The position numbers and the translations under genes are program-made. The notes beneath the pieces were generated by a model. The model was given only the letters and a program-made list of their open reading frames with translations, did no database searches and was not told the origin of the DNA. Shown piece after piece: positions 24,821 to 33,937 of a stretch of DNA of 64,000 nucleotides. The DNA is from Pseudonocardia sp. (lineage in GTDB: Bacteria; Actinomycetota; Actinomycetes; Mycobacteriales; Pseudonocardiaceae), in NCBI RefSeq assembly GCF_029263155.1, contig NZ_JAJCYB010000120.1, positions 117,125-181,124 on the forward strand, given 5' to 3'. Numbering within the stretch: the first letter of the stretch is position 1; each line of letters starts with the position of its first letter.

Positions 24821-25159
24821 GTGTCCTACGAGATGGTCAGTGCCTACACCCTGCTGGTGGGGCAGACCGACGGTGAGCCGACGGTGAGCGTGCACACGAC
24901 CGCGGACGACGCCTGGCGGGCGCTGGACCGCGCCGTGCGCGAGCGGTGCAACATGCGCCCCCGACCGCGCCGCCGCGCGGACGCCGAGGCGACGGCTCGA
25001 CTGGCCAACGCCTGGCGCGACGGCGACCCGGAGAGCCGCTACTGGAACGTCACCACGCACCGCCTGCCCATCCCCGTGCCCGCGATCGCCCGCGCTCCGG
25101 TCGTGGTCGTGGCGCACGAGCAGGACACGCGCCCGACGTCACGCTGGATCTTCGGGTAG
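24821..25159 (+). CDS. Unknown 112-residue protein
   Basis: It starts at GTG 24821 after AGAGAGGG and reads MSYEMVSAYTLLVGQTDGEPTVSVHTTADDAWRALDRAVRERC, an alpha/beta pattern without a membrane helix. A basic RPRPRRRAD stretch and SRYWNVTTHRLPIPVPA follow. I recognise no family. The VHTTADDAWRALDRAV part resembles small actinobacterial response-linked hypotheticals, but I cannot assign a role. The 3' end overlaps the convergent TetR gene by 21 bases. Confidence 0.68.
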   Translation: MSYEMVSAYTLLVGQTDGEPTVSVHTTADDAWRALDRAVRERCNMRPRPRRRADAEATARLANAWRDGDPESRYWNVTTHRLPIPVPAIARAPVVVVAHEQDTRPTSRWIFG

Positions 25160-25714
25160 GCCGCGTCCGCCGGCCGGGGTATCGGGCAGGTAGCGGCGCA
25201 TGCGGGCGAGCAGCGCGTCGACCGTCAGCTCGGTGGGCAGCGGCGTTCCGGTGAGCGTGCGCAGGTAGAGCCCGTCGCCGACGAGCTGGGCGATCCAGGC
25301 CAGCACGGGGTCGGCGAGCTCGGCGTGCAGGGCGTCGTACTCCTCGGCGTGCACCACCGCCAGTGCCTCGCGCACGGCCTGGCCGGTCTCGCTGCCGTCG
25401 GCGATGCGCAGGACGGCGAGGTAGGTACGGGTGACGCCCCCGGGCTGCCCGCCGCCCGGGGCCGACGTGCGGATGTAGTAGTCCACGGCTCCGTCCGGGG
25501 CGGTGCGGATGGCGTCGGCGTCGGCGGCGCTGCGCTCGCGCAGCCGGTCCAGCAGGCCCGTGACCAGCGCGTCCTTCGATGCGAAGTGGTAGAGCAGCCC
25601 GCCCTTGGACACCTCGGCGGCCGCGGCGACGGCGTCGAGGGTGGCCGAGCCGGGGCCGTGGCCGATGAGCAGCGTCTCGTACGCGTCCAGCACGCGGTCC
25701 CGGGCGCCTGTCAT
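25139..25714 (-). CDS. TetR-family repressor
   Basis: 191 residues. The N-terminal helix-turn-helix is RVLDAYETLLIGHGPGSATLDAVAAAAEVSKGGLLYHFASKDALVTGLLDRL, the canonical TetR layout including the GLLYHFASKDAL recognition-helix end. The C-terminal ligand domain is helical without recognisable specificity. It is divergent from an MFS exporter gene, and a perfect 16-bp palindrome sits between them, so it very probably represses the exporter and itself. Confidence 0.92.
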   Translation of the reverse strand: MTGARDRVLDAYETLLIGHGPGSATLDAVAAAAEVSKGGLLYHFASKDALVTGLLDRLRERSAADADAIRTAPDGAVDYYIRTSAPGGGQPGGVTRTYLAVLRIADGSETGQAVREALAVVHAEEYDALHAELADPVLAWIAQLVGDGLYLRTLTGTPLPTELTVDALLARMRRYLPDTPAGGRGLPEDPA

Positions 25715-25786
25715 CGGCCGAGTCTAGGAGCGGGCGGGGTGACGGGGCCGACGACGCACCGTGATCGGGAATTTCCGGGACCACTG

Positions 25787-25802
25787 TACCGTCTGGACGG
25801 TA
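25787..25802. promoter_or_regulatory. Probable TetR operator
   Basis: TACCGTC-TG-GACGGTA is a perfect palindrome of 7-bp arms with a 2-base centre. It lies 24 bases before the MFS start and 73 bases upstream of the TetR start. TetR operators of this size next to a divergent TetR/exporter pair are the normal arrangement. Confidence 0.8.
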
Positions 25803-25825
25803 TACAAACCTGTGAGGATCCCGCC

Positions 25826-27364
25826 ATGACCGTCGCCGTCCACCGTCCGTCCTCGACCGCCCCCCGCGCGGGTCGCCGCGAGTGGTTCGGGCTCGCCGTG
25901 CTGTTCCTGCCGACCCTGCTCGTGGCGATCGACAACACCGTCCTCGGCTTCGCGCTGCCCGCGATCAGCACCGCACTGGCCCCCTCGGCCACCCAGCAGC
26001 TGTGGATCGTCGACGCCTACCCCCTCGTGCTGGCCGGCCTGCTGGTCACGATGGGCACGCTGGGCGACCGGATCGGGCGCCGCCGCATCCTGCTGATCGG
26101 CGTGTCCGGGTTCGGGGCCGTCTCGCTGGCGGCGACGTTCGCGACCGACCCTGCGCACCTGGTCGCGGCGCGGGCACTGCTCGGGTTCTTCGGCGCGATG
26201 CTGATGCCCGCGACGCTGGCGCTGCTGCGCACCCTGTTCCTGGACCGGACCCAGCGACGGCTGGCGGTCGCGGTCTGGGCCACCGGGTTCGCCGCGGGTG
26301 CGGCGCTCGGACCGATCGTGGGTGGCCTGCTGCTGGAGCACTTCTGGTGGGGCTCGGTGTTCCTGGTCAACGTGCCGGTGATGGTCGTGATCCTGGTGGC
26401 CGGCGCCCTCGTGCTGCCGGAGTCGAGGATGGAGCGGCCCGGGCGGCTCGATCCCTACGGCGTGCTGCTGTCCCTGCTGGCGATGGGACCGACCGTGTTC
26501 GCCGTGAAGACCGTGGCGCACGACGGGATCACCGGCGCCGTCGCGCTGTCGTTCGGGATCGGGGTCGGGGCCGCGGTGCTGTTCGTGCGGCGCGCGCGGG
26601 CCCGGATCGCCGCGGGCGAGGAGCCGCTGCTCGACGTCACGCTGTTCGCCTCGCCCGTGTTGCGGCTCTCGGCGTTGGCCAACGCGACCACGATGTTCGC
26701 GCTGACCGGGCTGCTGTTCTTCTCCGCGCAGTACCTGCTGCTCGTGGTGGGAATGGCCCCGCTCGACGCCGGGATGGTGCTCCTCCCGGGCTTCGCGCTG
26801 ACCGTCGTCGCGGGACTGGCGGCCACCCGGCTCGCCCGCCGCTTCCCGTTGCGCGCACTCGTGCCGGCCGGGTTGCTGCTCGCCGCGGCCGGGTTCGGGC
26901 TCGCCGCACTGCTCGACGGAGGTTCCGAGGTGGGGCTGCTCGCGGTCGCGGCGGTGCTCGTCGGAGGGGGCATCGGGCTCTCCGAGACGATCACGAACGA
27001 CGCCATCCTGGCCGCGGCGCCCCCGGACCGGGCCGGGTCCGCGGCCGCGGTCTCCGAGACGGCCTACGAGATCGGCGCCGTGCTGGGCACCGCGGTGCTG
27101 GGCAGTGTCCTGGCCGCCGTGTACCGGGGCGCGGTCGCCGTGCCCACCAGCATCGGCCCGACCTGTGCCGCCGCGGCCCGCGAGACGCTCGGCGGCGCGG
27201 TCGGCGCGGCCTCACGCGTCGGCGGGGTCGACGGGCGGGCGCTGCTGGCCTCGGCGCGGGACGCCTTCACCGGGGGCGTGGGCGTCACGGCGTCGGTCGG
27301 CGCGGCCGTGCTCGTGGCCGTCGCGGTGGCGGTGGTGATGGGGCTACGACCGGTGCGGGTGTAG
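25826..27364 (+). CDS. MFS multidrug exporter, DHA2 (14-TM) type
   Basis: 512 residues from ATG 25826 after GAGGA. It has WFGLAVLFLPTLLVAIDNTVLGFALPAI, the DHA2 motif D1 with the membrane-embedded Asp. WIVDAYPLVLAGLLVTMGTLGDRIGRRRIL is motif A in loop 2-3, and AAGAALGPIVGGLLLEHFWWGSVFLVNVP is motif C typical of proton antiporters. About 14 hydrophobic segments are visible. It should export drugs or metabolites. Neighbouring TetR and operator imply induction by a substrate. Confidence 0.93.
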   Translation: MTVAVHRPSSTAPRAGRREWFGLAVLFLPTLLVAIDNTVLGFALPAISTALAPSATQQLWIVDAYPLVLAGLLVTMGTLGDRIGRRRILLIGVSGFGAVSLAATFATDPAHLVAARALLGFFGAMLMPATLALLRTLFLDRTQRRLAVAVWATGFAAGAALGPIVGGLLLEHFWWGSVFLVNVPVMVVILVAGALVLPESRMERPGRLDPYGVLLSLLAMGPTVFAVKTVAHDGITGAVALSFGIGVGAAVLFVRRARARIAAGEEPLLDVTLFASPVLRLSALANATTMFALTGLLFFSAQYLLLVVGMAPLDAGMVLLPGFALTVVAGLAATRLARRFPLRALVPAGLLLAAAGFGLAALLDGGSEVGLLAVAAVLVGGGIGLSETITNDAILAAAPPDRAGSAAAVSETAYEIGAVLGTAVLGSVLAAVYRGAVAVPTSIGPTCAAAARETLGGAVGAASRVGGVDGRALLASARDAFTGGVGVTASVGAAVLVAVAVAVVMGLRPVRV

Positions 27365-27440
27365 CCGCGGGTCGGCGGCGGTCAGGAGAGGGCGGCGATC
27401 ACCGGCGCCATCCCGGGCGCCGAGAGCCGGCGCACCGGGC

Positions 27441-27878
27441 TCAGAGTTGCTTGGGGATCACCGGCTGGGTGCTGATCTGGGGCGCGGGCTGCGGGGCGGG
27501 GGCCGCGCGCTCGGCCAGCCGCTCCTGGACCTGCTCGGAGATCTGCGACGCGCGCCGCCGCTCCCGCACGCGGATCAGCACCAGCATCGAGACGCCGTAG
27601 GCGATGCCCAGCACGAGCAGCACGATCCCGAGCTTGACCACGAACTGCTGGAGGGGCGGCTGGTCGCCGATCTCGACGACCGAGATGATCGCCAGCACGC
27701 CGAGGGTGATCAGATGGAACAGCACCGAGAGCAGCAGGTTGACCGACCGGGTCACCGACCGGTCCTGGAAGACCTCCTGCAGGAACGGCTCACCCGCCGT
27801 CACCAGCAGTCGTCCCACGAGGAACGTGAGCGCGATCGCGACGACCAGAAGCGTGATGTACATGCCGGTGTCGCTCAT
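27441..27878 (-). CDS. Unknown membrane protein with three membrane segments
   Basis: 145 residues starting MSDTGMYITLLVVAIALTFLVGRLLV at ATG 27878, preceded by GAGGGAGCTGG. Hydrophobic segments lie at about residues 7-26, 48-68 and 78-102 (LLLSVLFHLITLGVLAIISVV and KLGIVLLVLGIAYGVSMLVLI). A basic cytoplasmic tail (RVRERRRASQISEQVQERLAER) ends in a Pro/Gln-rich stretch. Longer versions from upstream codons are possible but less well supported. I know no function; it faces away from pckG. Confidence 0.78.
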   Translation of the reverse strand: MSDTGMYITLLVVAIALTFLVGRLLVTAGEPFLQEVFQDRSVTRSVNLLLSVLFHLITLGVLAIISVVEIGDQPPLQQFVVKLGIVLLVLGIAYGVSMLVLIRVRERRRASQISEQVQERLAERAAPAPQPAPQISTQPVIPKQL

Positions 27879-28206
27879 CCAGCTCCCTCGTCCCTCCGCG
27901 GCTCCCGGTCCGCGAATACGGTCGAAACGGTACGCGCGGGGGCCTGTACCGGTCCAGGGGCCGGAAGGGGGGTACCCCTCCACGTGCCGCTTCACACACC
28001 GCGGCGGGAATTCGCCCCACGGACTGTTCTGAATCGATTACATGATCGGTCCTGTGAGTGAATCGACAGTGATCGACGGTGGGGAAAGGCGGACACCGCC
28101 GGTACCGTCGTCATTCATCTTCCAGTGGCACACCCGCGTTGTTCGGCTCGGGTGTGCGGCAGCATTCCCGCAGAACTCCGGTGCGCCGGCGAGGAGACAG
28201 GACGAC
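27879..28206. other. Intergenic region upstream of pckG
   Basis: 328 bases separate the membrane protein gene from pckG. The reading frame of pckG stays open back to an ATG at 28042, but the added 55 residues do not look like PEP carboxykinase and the normal N-terminus starts at 28207. Around 28032-28080 there are several ATCGA/GATCG motifs (AATCGATTACATGATCGG, GAATCGACAGTGATCGAC) that could be operator sites for carbon-source control. I see no convincing promoter boxes or RNA gene. Confidence 0.5.
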
Positions 28207-30024
28207 ATGACAGCAGCGACCGTGCCAGGGCTCGACGAGACGCCGACCGACAACACGTCCCTGCTGTCCTGGGTCCGTGAGGTGGCCGAACTCACCACGC
28301 CCGACCGGGTCGTCTGGGTGGATGGCTCCGACGAGGAGTGGGAGCGCACGACGACCGCGCTCGTCGAGGCCGGCACGTTCACCCGCCTGTCGAAGAAGCC
28401 GAATTCGTTCTGGGCCGTCTCGGATCCCGAAGACGTCGCCCGTGTCGAGGAGCGCACCTTCATCTGCACGGCACAGGAGGACGGTGCCGGACCGACGAAC
28501 AACTGGGTCGACCCCGCCGAGATGAAGTCGACGATGTCGCAGCTGTACCGCGGCAGCATGCGCGGACGCACGATGTATGTGATCCCGTTCTGCATGGGGC
28601 CGCTCGACGCCACCCCGCCGATGCTCGGCGTGGAGATCACCGACTCCGAGTACGTCGTGGCCTCGATGAAGATCATGACGCGGATGGGCGCGTCCGTCCT
28701 GCCGCTGTTCGCCGAGCGCGGTGACACCTTCGTCAGGTGCCTGCACTCCGTCGGCGCGCCGCTGGAGCCCGGCCAGGCCGACGTCCCGTGGCCGTGCAAC
28801 GAGACCAAGTACATCTCCCACTTCCCGGAGACCCGCGAGATCTGGAGCTTCGGATCCGGCTACGGCGGCAACGCCCTGCTCGGCAAGAAGTGCTACGCGC
28901 TGCGCATCGCCTCGGCCATCGCCCACGACGAGGGCTGGCTCGCCGAGCACATGCTGATCCTCAAGCTGATCTCACCCGAGGACAAGGCCTACTACGTGGC
29001 GGCGGCGTTCCCGTCGGCCTGCGGCAAGACCAACCTCGCGATGCTGCAGCCCACCATCCCGGGCTGGCGCGCCGAGACCGTCGGCGACGACATCGCCTGG
29101 ATGCGCTTCGGCGAGGACGGCCGGCTCTACGCGGTCAACCCGGAGTACGGGTTCTTCGGCGTCGCGCCGGGCACCAACTGGAAGACGAACCCGAACGCGA
29201 TGAGGACGATCGAGAAGGGCAACTCGCTGTTCACGAACGTCGCGCTCACCGACGACGGCGACGTGTGGTGGGAGGGCCTGGAGGGTGAGCCCGCGCACCT
29301 GACGTCGTGGACCGGCGAGGAGTGGACGCCGGACTCCGCCACACCTGCCGCCCACCCCAACTCCCGCTACACGACGCCGATCGCGCAGTGCCCGGTCGTG
29401 GCGCCGGAGTGGGAGGACCCGCAGGGTGTCCCGATCTCGGCGATCCTGTTCGGCGGGCGGCGCAAGACCACGGTCCCGCTGGTCACCGAGGCGCGTGACT
29501 GGCAGCACGGCACGTTCATGGGCGCCACCATGTCGAGCGAGAAGACCGCGGCGGCCACGGGCGGGCTCGGCGAGGTCCGTCGCGACCCGATGGCGATGCT
29601 GCCGTTCCTCGGCTACAACGCGGGCGAGTACTTCCAGCACTGGGTCGACGTCGGCAAGGGGGCGGACGCGGACAAGCTGCCCAGGATCTTCTACGTCAAC
29701 TGGTTCCGCCGGGGCGACGAGGGCCAGTTCCTGTGGCCCGGGTTCGGCGAGAACAGCCGCGTCCTCAAGTGGTGCATCGAGCGCATGGAGGGCACGGCCG
29801 CGGCCACCGAGACCGCGATCGGCTACGTCCCGACCTCCGACCAGATGGACCTCGACGGCCTCGACGCCGCCGTGGCCGACATCGACGCCGCGCTCGCCGT
29901 CGACGTCGAGGAGTGGAAGGCCGAGATCCCGCTCATCGAGGAGTGGTTCGACAAGATCGGCGACGGGCTCCCCACGTCCATGCGCGACGAGCTGGAGGCC
30001 CTCAAGCTCCGTCTCGGCGCCTGA
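28207..30024 (+). CDS. pckG: Phosphoenolpyruvate carboxykinase, GTP-dependent
   Basis: 605 residues, full length for the GTP-dependent class. Landmarks are ERTFICTAQEDGAGPTNNW, GRTMYVIPFCMGP, LGVEITDSEYVVASMKIMTRMG, and AAFPSACGKTNLAMLQP (P-loop kinase-1a motif with the reactive Cys). GWRAETVGDDIAWMRFGEDGRLYAVNPEYGFFGVAPGTN (metal site) and RIFYVNWFRRGDEGQFLWPGFGENSRVLKW follow. It converts oxaloacetate and GTP to PEP for gluconeogenesis. The start is preceded by GGAGACAGGACGAC. Confidence 0.97.
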   Translation: MTAATVPGLDETPTDNTSLLSWVREVAELTTPDRVVWVDGSDEEWERTTTALVEAGTFTRLSKKPNSFWAVSDPEDVARVEERTFICTAQEDGAGPTNNWVDPAEMKSTMSQLYRGSMRGRTMYVIPFCMGPLDATPPMLGVEITDSEYVVASMKIMTRMGASVLPLFAERGDTFVRCLHSVGAPLEPGQADVPWPCNETKYISHFPETREIWSFGSGYGGNALLGKKCYALRIASAIAHDEGWLAEHMLILKLISPEDKAYYVAAAFPSACGKTNLAMLQPTIPGWRAETVGDDIAWMRFGEDGRLYAVNPEYGFFGVAPGTNWKTNPNAMRTIEKGNSLFTNVALTDDGDVWWEGLEGEPAHLTSWTGEEWTPDSATPAAHPNSRYTTPIAQCPVVAPEWEDPQGVPISAILFGGRRKTTVPLVTEARDWQHGTFMGATMSSEKTAAATGGLGEVRRDPMAMLPFLGYNAGEYFQHWVDVGKGADADKLPRIFYVNWFRRGDEGQFLWPGFGENSRVLKWCIERMEGTAAATETAIGYVPTSDQMDLDGLDAAVADIDAALAVDVEEWKAEIPLIEEWFDKIGDGLPTSMRDELEALKLRLGA

Positions 30025-30042
30025 TCGACCGCACGGACCCAC

Positions 30043-30071
30043 GGCGGCGCGCGGCCCGGCCGCGCGCCGCC
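30043..30071 (+). terminator. Strong GC hairpin after pckG
   Basis: GGCGGCGCGCGGC (30043-30055) and GCCGCGCGCCGCC (30059-30071) form a perfect 13-bp stem with a 3-base loop, 18 bases after the pckG stop. There is no T tract, as is common for actinobacterial terminators. Confidence 0.72.
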
Positions 30072-30134
30072 GGCGACCGGTCGACCCGTCCGGTCGACCG
30101 CACGGCGCGCGCGGAGGTCGTTGTGACGGATGGA

Positions 30135-30177
30135 CGCTGTTCATGGACCGTTCACTCGATCGAGTGGCCGAACAGCG
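30135..30177. promoter_or_regulatory. Nested palindrome between pckG and the next gene
   Basis: A perfect 14-bp palindrome CACTCGATCGAGTG (30153-30166) lies inside a longer inverted repeat CGCTGTTC (30135-30142) / GAACAGCG (30170-30177). It is about 130 bases upstream of the next start codon and about 110 bases after pckG, so it may be an operator for the downstream gene or a structured RNA element. Confidence 0.55.
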
Positions 30178-30305
30178 CTGAGAGTGACCTTTCGCCGTCG
30201 TCGGATTGCCGCGCCACCCGACGGGAGTGCAACATCCTGTGAAACCCTGCGATACGAAGGGTGGTCGTCGCCGCACCGGCGTCGACGGGTGGAGGTGACC
30301 AGGTG

Positions 30306-32198
30306 ATGGACGTCGGGCCGGTGAGCGTGCGGGAGCACGGTTGTGCCGGAGAGGACGCCGAGGACCTCCTCGTCTTCGTCGAGCGCCTCGCCGCAGCCGG
30401 TCAGGGCGAGCGCGCCACGATGGTGGCCCGCGAACAGATCGGCCGCGCCATCCGGGCCGGGACGCAGCCTCCCGGCCTGCGCCGGCTGGCCGAGGCCCTC
30501 GCCGCCTCCGTGACCGACGCCCCGCCCGCGCCCCGGCATCCCGTCGACGACCCCACGTCCGTCGTCCCGGCCATGCAGGCCAACGCCCTCGTCGTCCTCG
30601 ACGAGGCCGGCCCGTCCGTGGTGGCCCAGGCGATCGCCGCCCTCGTCGCCGACGGCAGGCGCGTGCTCGTCACCGCCGAGACCGACGACGAGCTGGCCGA
30701 GGTCCGCAGCCGGGTGTCGACCGGACGGGTCGCCGACGCCCTGCCGGGCCTGCCCGCCGCCGAGCTGCGCGAGCTGCGCAGGCTGCTGGCCACCACCACG
30801 GCGTCGGCGCGGGCCCGCGTCGACCAGCAGCTGCCCCCCGACGAGGCGCTGCCCTCGGTGGCCGATGTCGAGCGGCTGTGCGCGCAGGCCGATCACGCTC
30901 CCGCCGTCACGGCCGTCTCGATGATCCCCACGCTGCTCGGGGGCGTCGAGGAGGAACGCCGCGAGGCGGTCACCGCCATCGCGCGGTGCGTCGTCGCGCG
31001 GTTGGACGCGCTCGGCTCCCGCCGCGAGCACGGCTGGGAGTGGGAGCTGCTCGGGCACCTCATCCACACCCGGCACCGGGCCGCCTTCGACCGCACGCTG
31101 GAGGACACCGTCCAGGCCGCGGCCATCGTGGCGGCGCGCCGCCGGTCGGAGCCGGTCACGCTCGTCGGGGCCATCCCGAGCGAGGGCGTCGAGCTCCTGA
31201 TCAGCTACCACCGGTTCCTCAAGGGCGGTGGCCGCGCCCGGACCTACTTCCGGCCGTCGCTGCAGCGGGAGGTGCAGCCGCTGCTGCGGCTGATCCGGGT
31301 GGGTGACCGCGAGCCCGCAGGCGAGACCGACCTGCTGCGCGTGCTCGACCACCTCGAGCTCGGGGAGCGCCTGCTCCGCATCGACGCCGGCTGCCGGGAG
31401 ATGCGCATCCCCACCCCGCGGGGCCCCGAGCACCTCGCCGACCTGGCGGAGGGCCTGGGCCGGGTCGCCGCCGCGGCACGCTCGGTCGGGGCGCTGCGCC
31501 ACGACGTGCTGTTCCTGGCCGCCGACTCGCCGCTCTCCGTGCCCGATGTCGGGTCCGCCGCCGACGTGGCCGCCGCCATCCTCGACTACGCCGAGCACGG
31601 TTCGGCCGACGAGGCGGCCCGGCGACTCGCCGCGGTCGCCGCGGGCCTCGCGGCCCTCGCCCCGGTCGCGGCCACCGCACCCGAGCACGCCATGGCGGTC
31701 CAGGCGTTGCGCGAGCACGACGCCGCCCGGTACGCGGCCGCGGTCGAGGCCATGGGCGCCGCCCGCCGCGAACAGCGCGACGGGGCACGCCGCGCCGAGC
31801 TGCTGGACCGGCTGCGGACCAGCTCACCGGTACTGGCCCAGGCCTGGGACTCCTCGCCCGAGCACGGCAGCGCCGCCTTCGGGTTCGTGTGCTTCATGCA
31901 CACCGGCGCCCTCCTGTCCGCCGTGCCGCCGCCGGACAGCGCGGACGTGGTGGTCGTCGTCGGGGCCGCCCGCCTGGGTGTGGAGCGGCTGCTGCTCGCC
32001 TCCGTGGCTCCTCGCATGATCGCCACGGTCGACCCGGCCGGGGAGGCCGAGACCTCCCCCAGCCTGCTCAGCGTGCTGCACCGGGCGTCGGCGCTGGTGA
32101 TCCGCGGCCAGGCCGCGCGGACGTCGGGGCGGGTCGTCCGGCTCGCGTCGGCCCGGGCCGCCGCCGGGGTGTCCGCGGTGGGTCAGGCCGGGGCCTGA
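30306..32198 (+). CDS. Unknown 630-residue protein downstream of pckG
   Basis: ATG 30306 follows GGAGGTGACCAGGTG. The protein is highly helical and Ala/Arg/Leu-rich. Residues 80-130 hold ALVVLDEAGPSVVAQAIAALVADGRRVLVTAETDDELAEVRSRV, which resembles the ATPase-like edge of an SF1 helicase/DNA2-type domain, but no Walker A is present. The C-terminus has DVVVVVGAARLGVERLLLASVAPRMIATVDP, again like a nucleotide-binding fold. It could be an inactive helicase-derived scaffold; I cannot assign a role. Proximity to pckG recalls the conserved hypothetical beside pckA in M. tuberculosis, without evidence of homology. Confidence 0.72.
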   Translation: MDVGPVSVREHGCAGEDAEDLLVFVERLAAAGQGERATMVAREQIGRAIRAGTQPPGLRRLAEALAASVTDAPPAPRHPVDDPTSVVPAMQANALVVLDEAGPSVVAQAIAALVADGRRVLVTAETDDELAEVRSRVSTGRVADALPGLPAAELRELRRLLATTTASARARVDQQLPPDEALPSVADVERLCAQADHAPAVTAVSMIPTLLGGVEEERREAVTAIARCVVARLDALGSRREHGWEWELLGHLIHTRHRAAFDRTLEDTVQAAAIVAARRRSEPVTLVGAIPSEGVELLISYHRFLKGGGRARTYFRPSLQREVQPLLRLIRVGDREPAGETDLLRVLDHLELGERLLRIDAGCREMRIPTPRGPEHLADLAEGLGRVAAAARSVGALRHDVLFLAADSPLSVPDVGSAADVAAAILDYAEHGSADEAARRLAAVAAGLAALAPVAATAPEHAMAVQALREHDAARYAAAVEAMGAARREQRDGARRAELLDRLRTSSPVLAQAWDSSPEHGSAAFGFVCFMHTGALLSAVPPPDSADVVVVVGAARLGVERLLLASVAPRMIATVDPAGEAETSPSLLSVLHRASALVIRGQAARTSGRVVRLASARAAAGVSAVGQAGA

Positions 32199-32503
32199 GG
32201 GTCCTCGCTCACGGTCGCCAGCAACGCGATCGGGTCGTCCCCGTCCGCGATGCGTTCCCACCGGTCGTCGGCGCGCGAGCGGAGCAGCGACCAGCCGCCC
32301 GCGTCGTCGAGGTGCAGCCGGGCCAGCGGCGTGGTCGTCCACCCGCCGCCGAGTTCGGGACGGCTCGGCGCCCGCCGGTCGGTGATCGTGACCTCCGACC
32401 CCTGGATCGTGTATCCGATCTGGCGATGCGCGCGCTCCGCGTCGGGAATGCGTGCGGCACACCACTCCGACAGGCGGTGGCGGGTCTCCTCGGAAACGGC
32501 CAT
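32183..32503 (-). CDS. DUF3024 protein
   Basis: 106 residues from ATG 32503. It begins MAVSEETRHRLSEWCAARIPDAERAHRQIGYTIQGSEVTITDRR, the DUF3024 pattern, then has PLARLHLDDAGGWSLLRSRADDRWERIAD, a small beta-rich domain. Function is unknown. It overlaps the end of the convergent unknown gene by 16 bases and is divergent from the AhpD-like gene. Confidence 0.84.
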   Translation of the reverse strand: MAVSEETRHRLSEWCAARIPDAERAHRQIGYTIQGSEVTITDRRAPSRPELGGGWTTTPLARLHLDDAGGWSLLRSRADDRWERIADGDDPIALLATVSEDPQAPA

Positions 32504-32543
32504 GCCCGAATGGTCCCCGCTCGGGGCGCTACGGTCGAGCGCT

Positions 32544-33125
32544 ATGGGACACATGCATGAGGTGAGCCGGTTCGGACACGTCGAGCTGGAGGACATGCCC
32601 GAGGACCTGCGCGAGCGCATCGGCGCGATCGCCGAGAAGTCGGGCTTCGTGCCCAACGTCTTCCGGGCGCTGGCCCGCCGGCCCGCCGAGCTGCGCGCGT
32701 TCCTGGACTACCACGACGCGCTGATGGAGAGCTCCGACGGGCTGAGCAAGGCGGAGCGCGAGCTGATCGTCGTCGCCACGTCGGGCGCCAACCACTGCAC
32801 CTACTGCGTCGTGGCCCACGGGGCGATCCTGCGGGTGCGGACGAAGGACGCCGAGGTCGCCGACCGCGTCGCGACCAACCCCTACGGAGCCGAGCTCAGC
32901 CCGCGCGAGCGCGCGATCGTGGATCTGGCGCTGCTCGTCGCCACGGACTCGGCGTCCCTCACCGAGGCCGAGATCGACGACGCGCGCCTGGCCGGGCTCT
33001 CGGAGGACGAGATCTGGGACATCGGGGCGATCACGGCCCTGTTCGCGATGTCCAACCGCCTCGCGCACCTGACGGCACTGCGCCCGAACCCGGAGTTCTT
33101 CCTGATGGGCCGCCTGCCGCGCTGA
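32544..33125 (+). CDS. AhpD-like (carboxymuconolactone decarboxylase family) peroxidase-related protein
   Basis: 193 residues. The CxxC redox site is in IVVATSGANHCTYCVVAHGAILR, with the following His conserved, as in AhpD-fold uncharacterised peroxidases. LRAFLDYHDALMESSDGLSKAERELI precedes it and SEDEIWDIGAITALFAMSNRLAHL follows. It probably acts as a thiol peroxidase or alkyl hydroperoxide reductase accessory. It starts at ATG 32544, 40 bases from the divergent DUF3024 start. Confidence 0.9.
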   Translation: MGHMHEVSRFGHVELEDMPEDLRERIGAIAEKSGFVPNVFRALARRPAELRAFLDYHDALMESSDGLSKAERELIVVATSGANHCTYCVVAHGAILRVRTKDAEVADRVATNPYGAELSPRERAIVDLALLVATDSASLTEAEIDDARLAGLSEDEIWDIGAITALFAMSNRLAHLTALRPNPEFFLMGRLPR

Positions 33126-33659
33126 CTACTCGCAGCCGGTGCCGTCGTCGTCGGCGTCGAGGCCGTAGACGTCCTCGCCGGTGACCTGCACCGGTCCGCG
33201 CACGTAGGACGGCCCGTTGCCGGACCCGCCCGCGCAGTCGACGTCCTTCGGGTCGTCGGGCACGCACGGGTCGTAGTTGACGTTGCAGCCTGCGGCGTCC
33301 TGCTCGCCCGGGTCGTCCGTTGCGGGGGTCGGCTCCGGGTCCGGAGACCGCTGCCCCTCCGGGGCCGGCTCGGGCTCGACCTCGGCCGGCTCGACCACGA
33401 CCGGCTCGGTCGTGGTCGGCTCGACGGTGACCCTTTCCGTGGTGACCGGTGGCGGGGGCGTCGCGGTGGTGGTCGGCGGCACTGTGGTGGTCGGCGGCAC
33501 GGTGGTGGTGGGCGCGGCGATCACCGACGGCCGAGCCGTCGGAACCGGCGTGGATGTCAGGGTGAGGGCGGACGTGGCGTCGCGGGCGGAGCCGCAGGCG
33601 GTGGACAGCACCGCGGCCGCGCACACCATGGCCACGAGAGCCGGGAGGTGGCGGTACAT
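33126..33659 (-). CDS. Excalibur-domain lipoprotein
   Basis: 177 residues from ATG 33659, preceded by GGAGAAAG. The signal sequence MYRHLPALVAMVCAAAVLSTACGS ends in the lipobox LSTAC, so the Cys should be lipidated. A Thr/Pro-rich linker with repeated VPPTTT follows (about residues 45-125). The C-terminus, beginning AAGCNVNYDPCVPDDPKDVDC and ending DADDDGTGCE, is the Excalibur calcium-binding motif found in surface nucleases and sporulation/wall proteins. An upstream in-frame start would hide the signal sequence and is unlikely. Confidence 0.87.
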   Translation of the reverse strand: MYRHLPALVAMVCAAAVLSTACGSARDATSALTLTSTPVPTARPSVIAAPTTTVPPTTTVPPTTTATPPPPVTTERVTVEPTTTEPVVVEPAEVEPEPAPEGQRSPDPEPTPATDDPGEQDAAGCNVNYDPCVPDDPKDVDCAGGSGNGPSYVRGPVQVTGEDVYGLDADDDGTGCE

Positions 33660-33937
33660 CTTTCTCCATCGTCGTCCGGCGGTCGCGCGTTCCACGATCG
33701 CCACCGAACTGGTCGGATCGACGGCGTGTCGCGCCGCAACCGGGTCGACCCCTCCGGGGACCTGCACGCCGTACCCGCGCGCGGATGTTCACCGGCAACT
33801 CCCACCCGGGACCCCCGAGGACCCCGGCGGCGCGAACAGCGGGCATGCGTGATGCCGGGTCTAGGGTGGGTAGTCCAGGAACCCGGCGGCACCGCGCGTG
33901 CGTTGTCCGCGTGACGGCACGACAACTGGAGGACGAC

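Noticed and set aside
28042..28206. N-terminal extension of PEP carboxykinase from ATG 28042
   Set aside because: The extra residues do not resemble the family, and ATG 28207 has a suitable ribosome site and the normal N-terminus.
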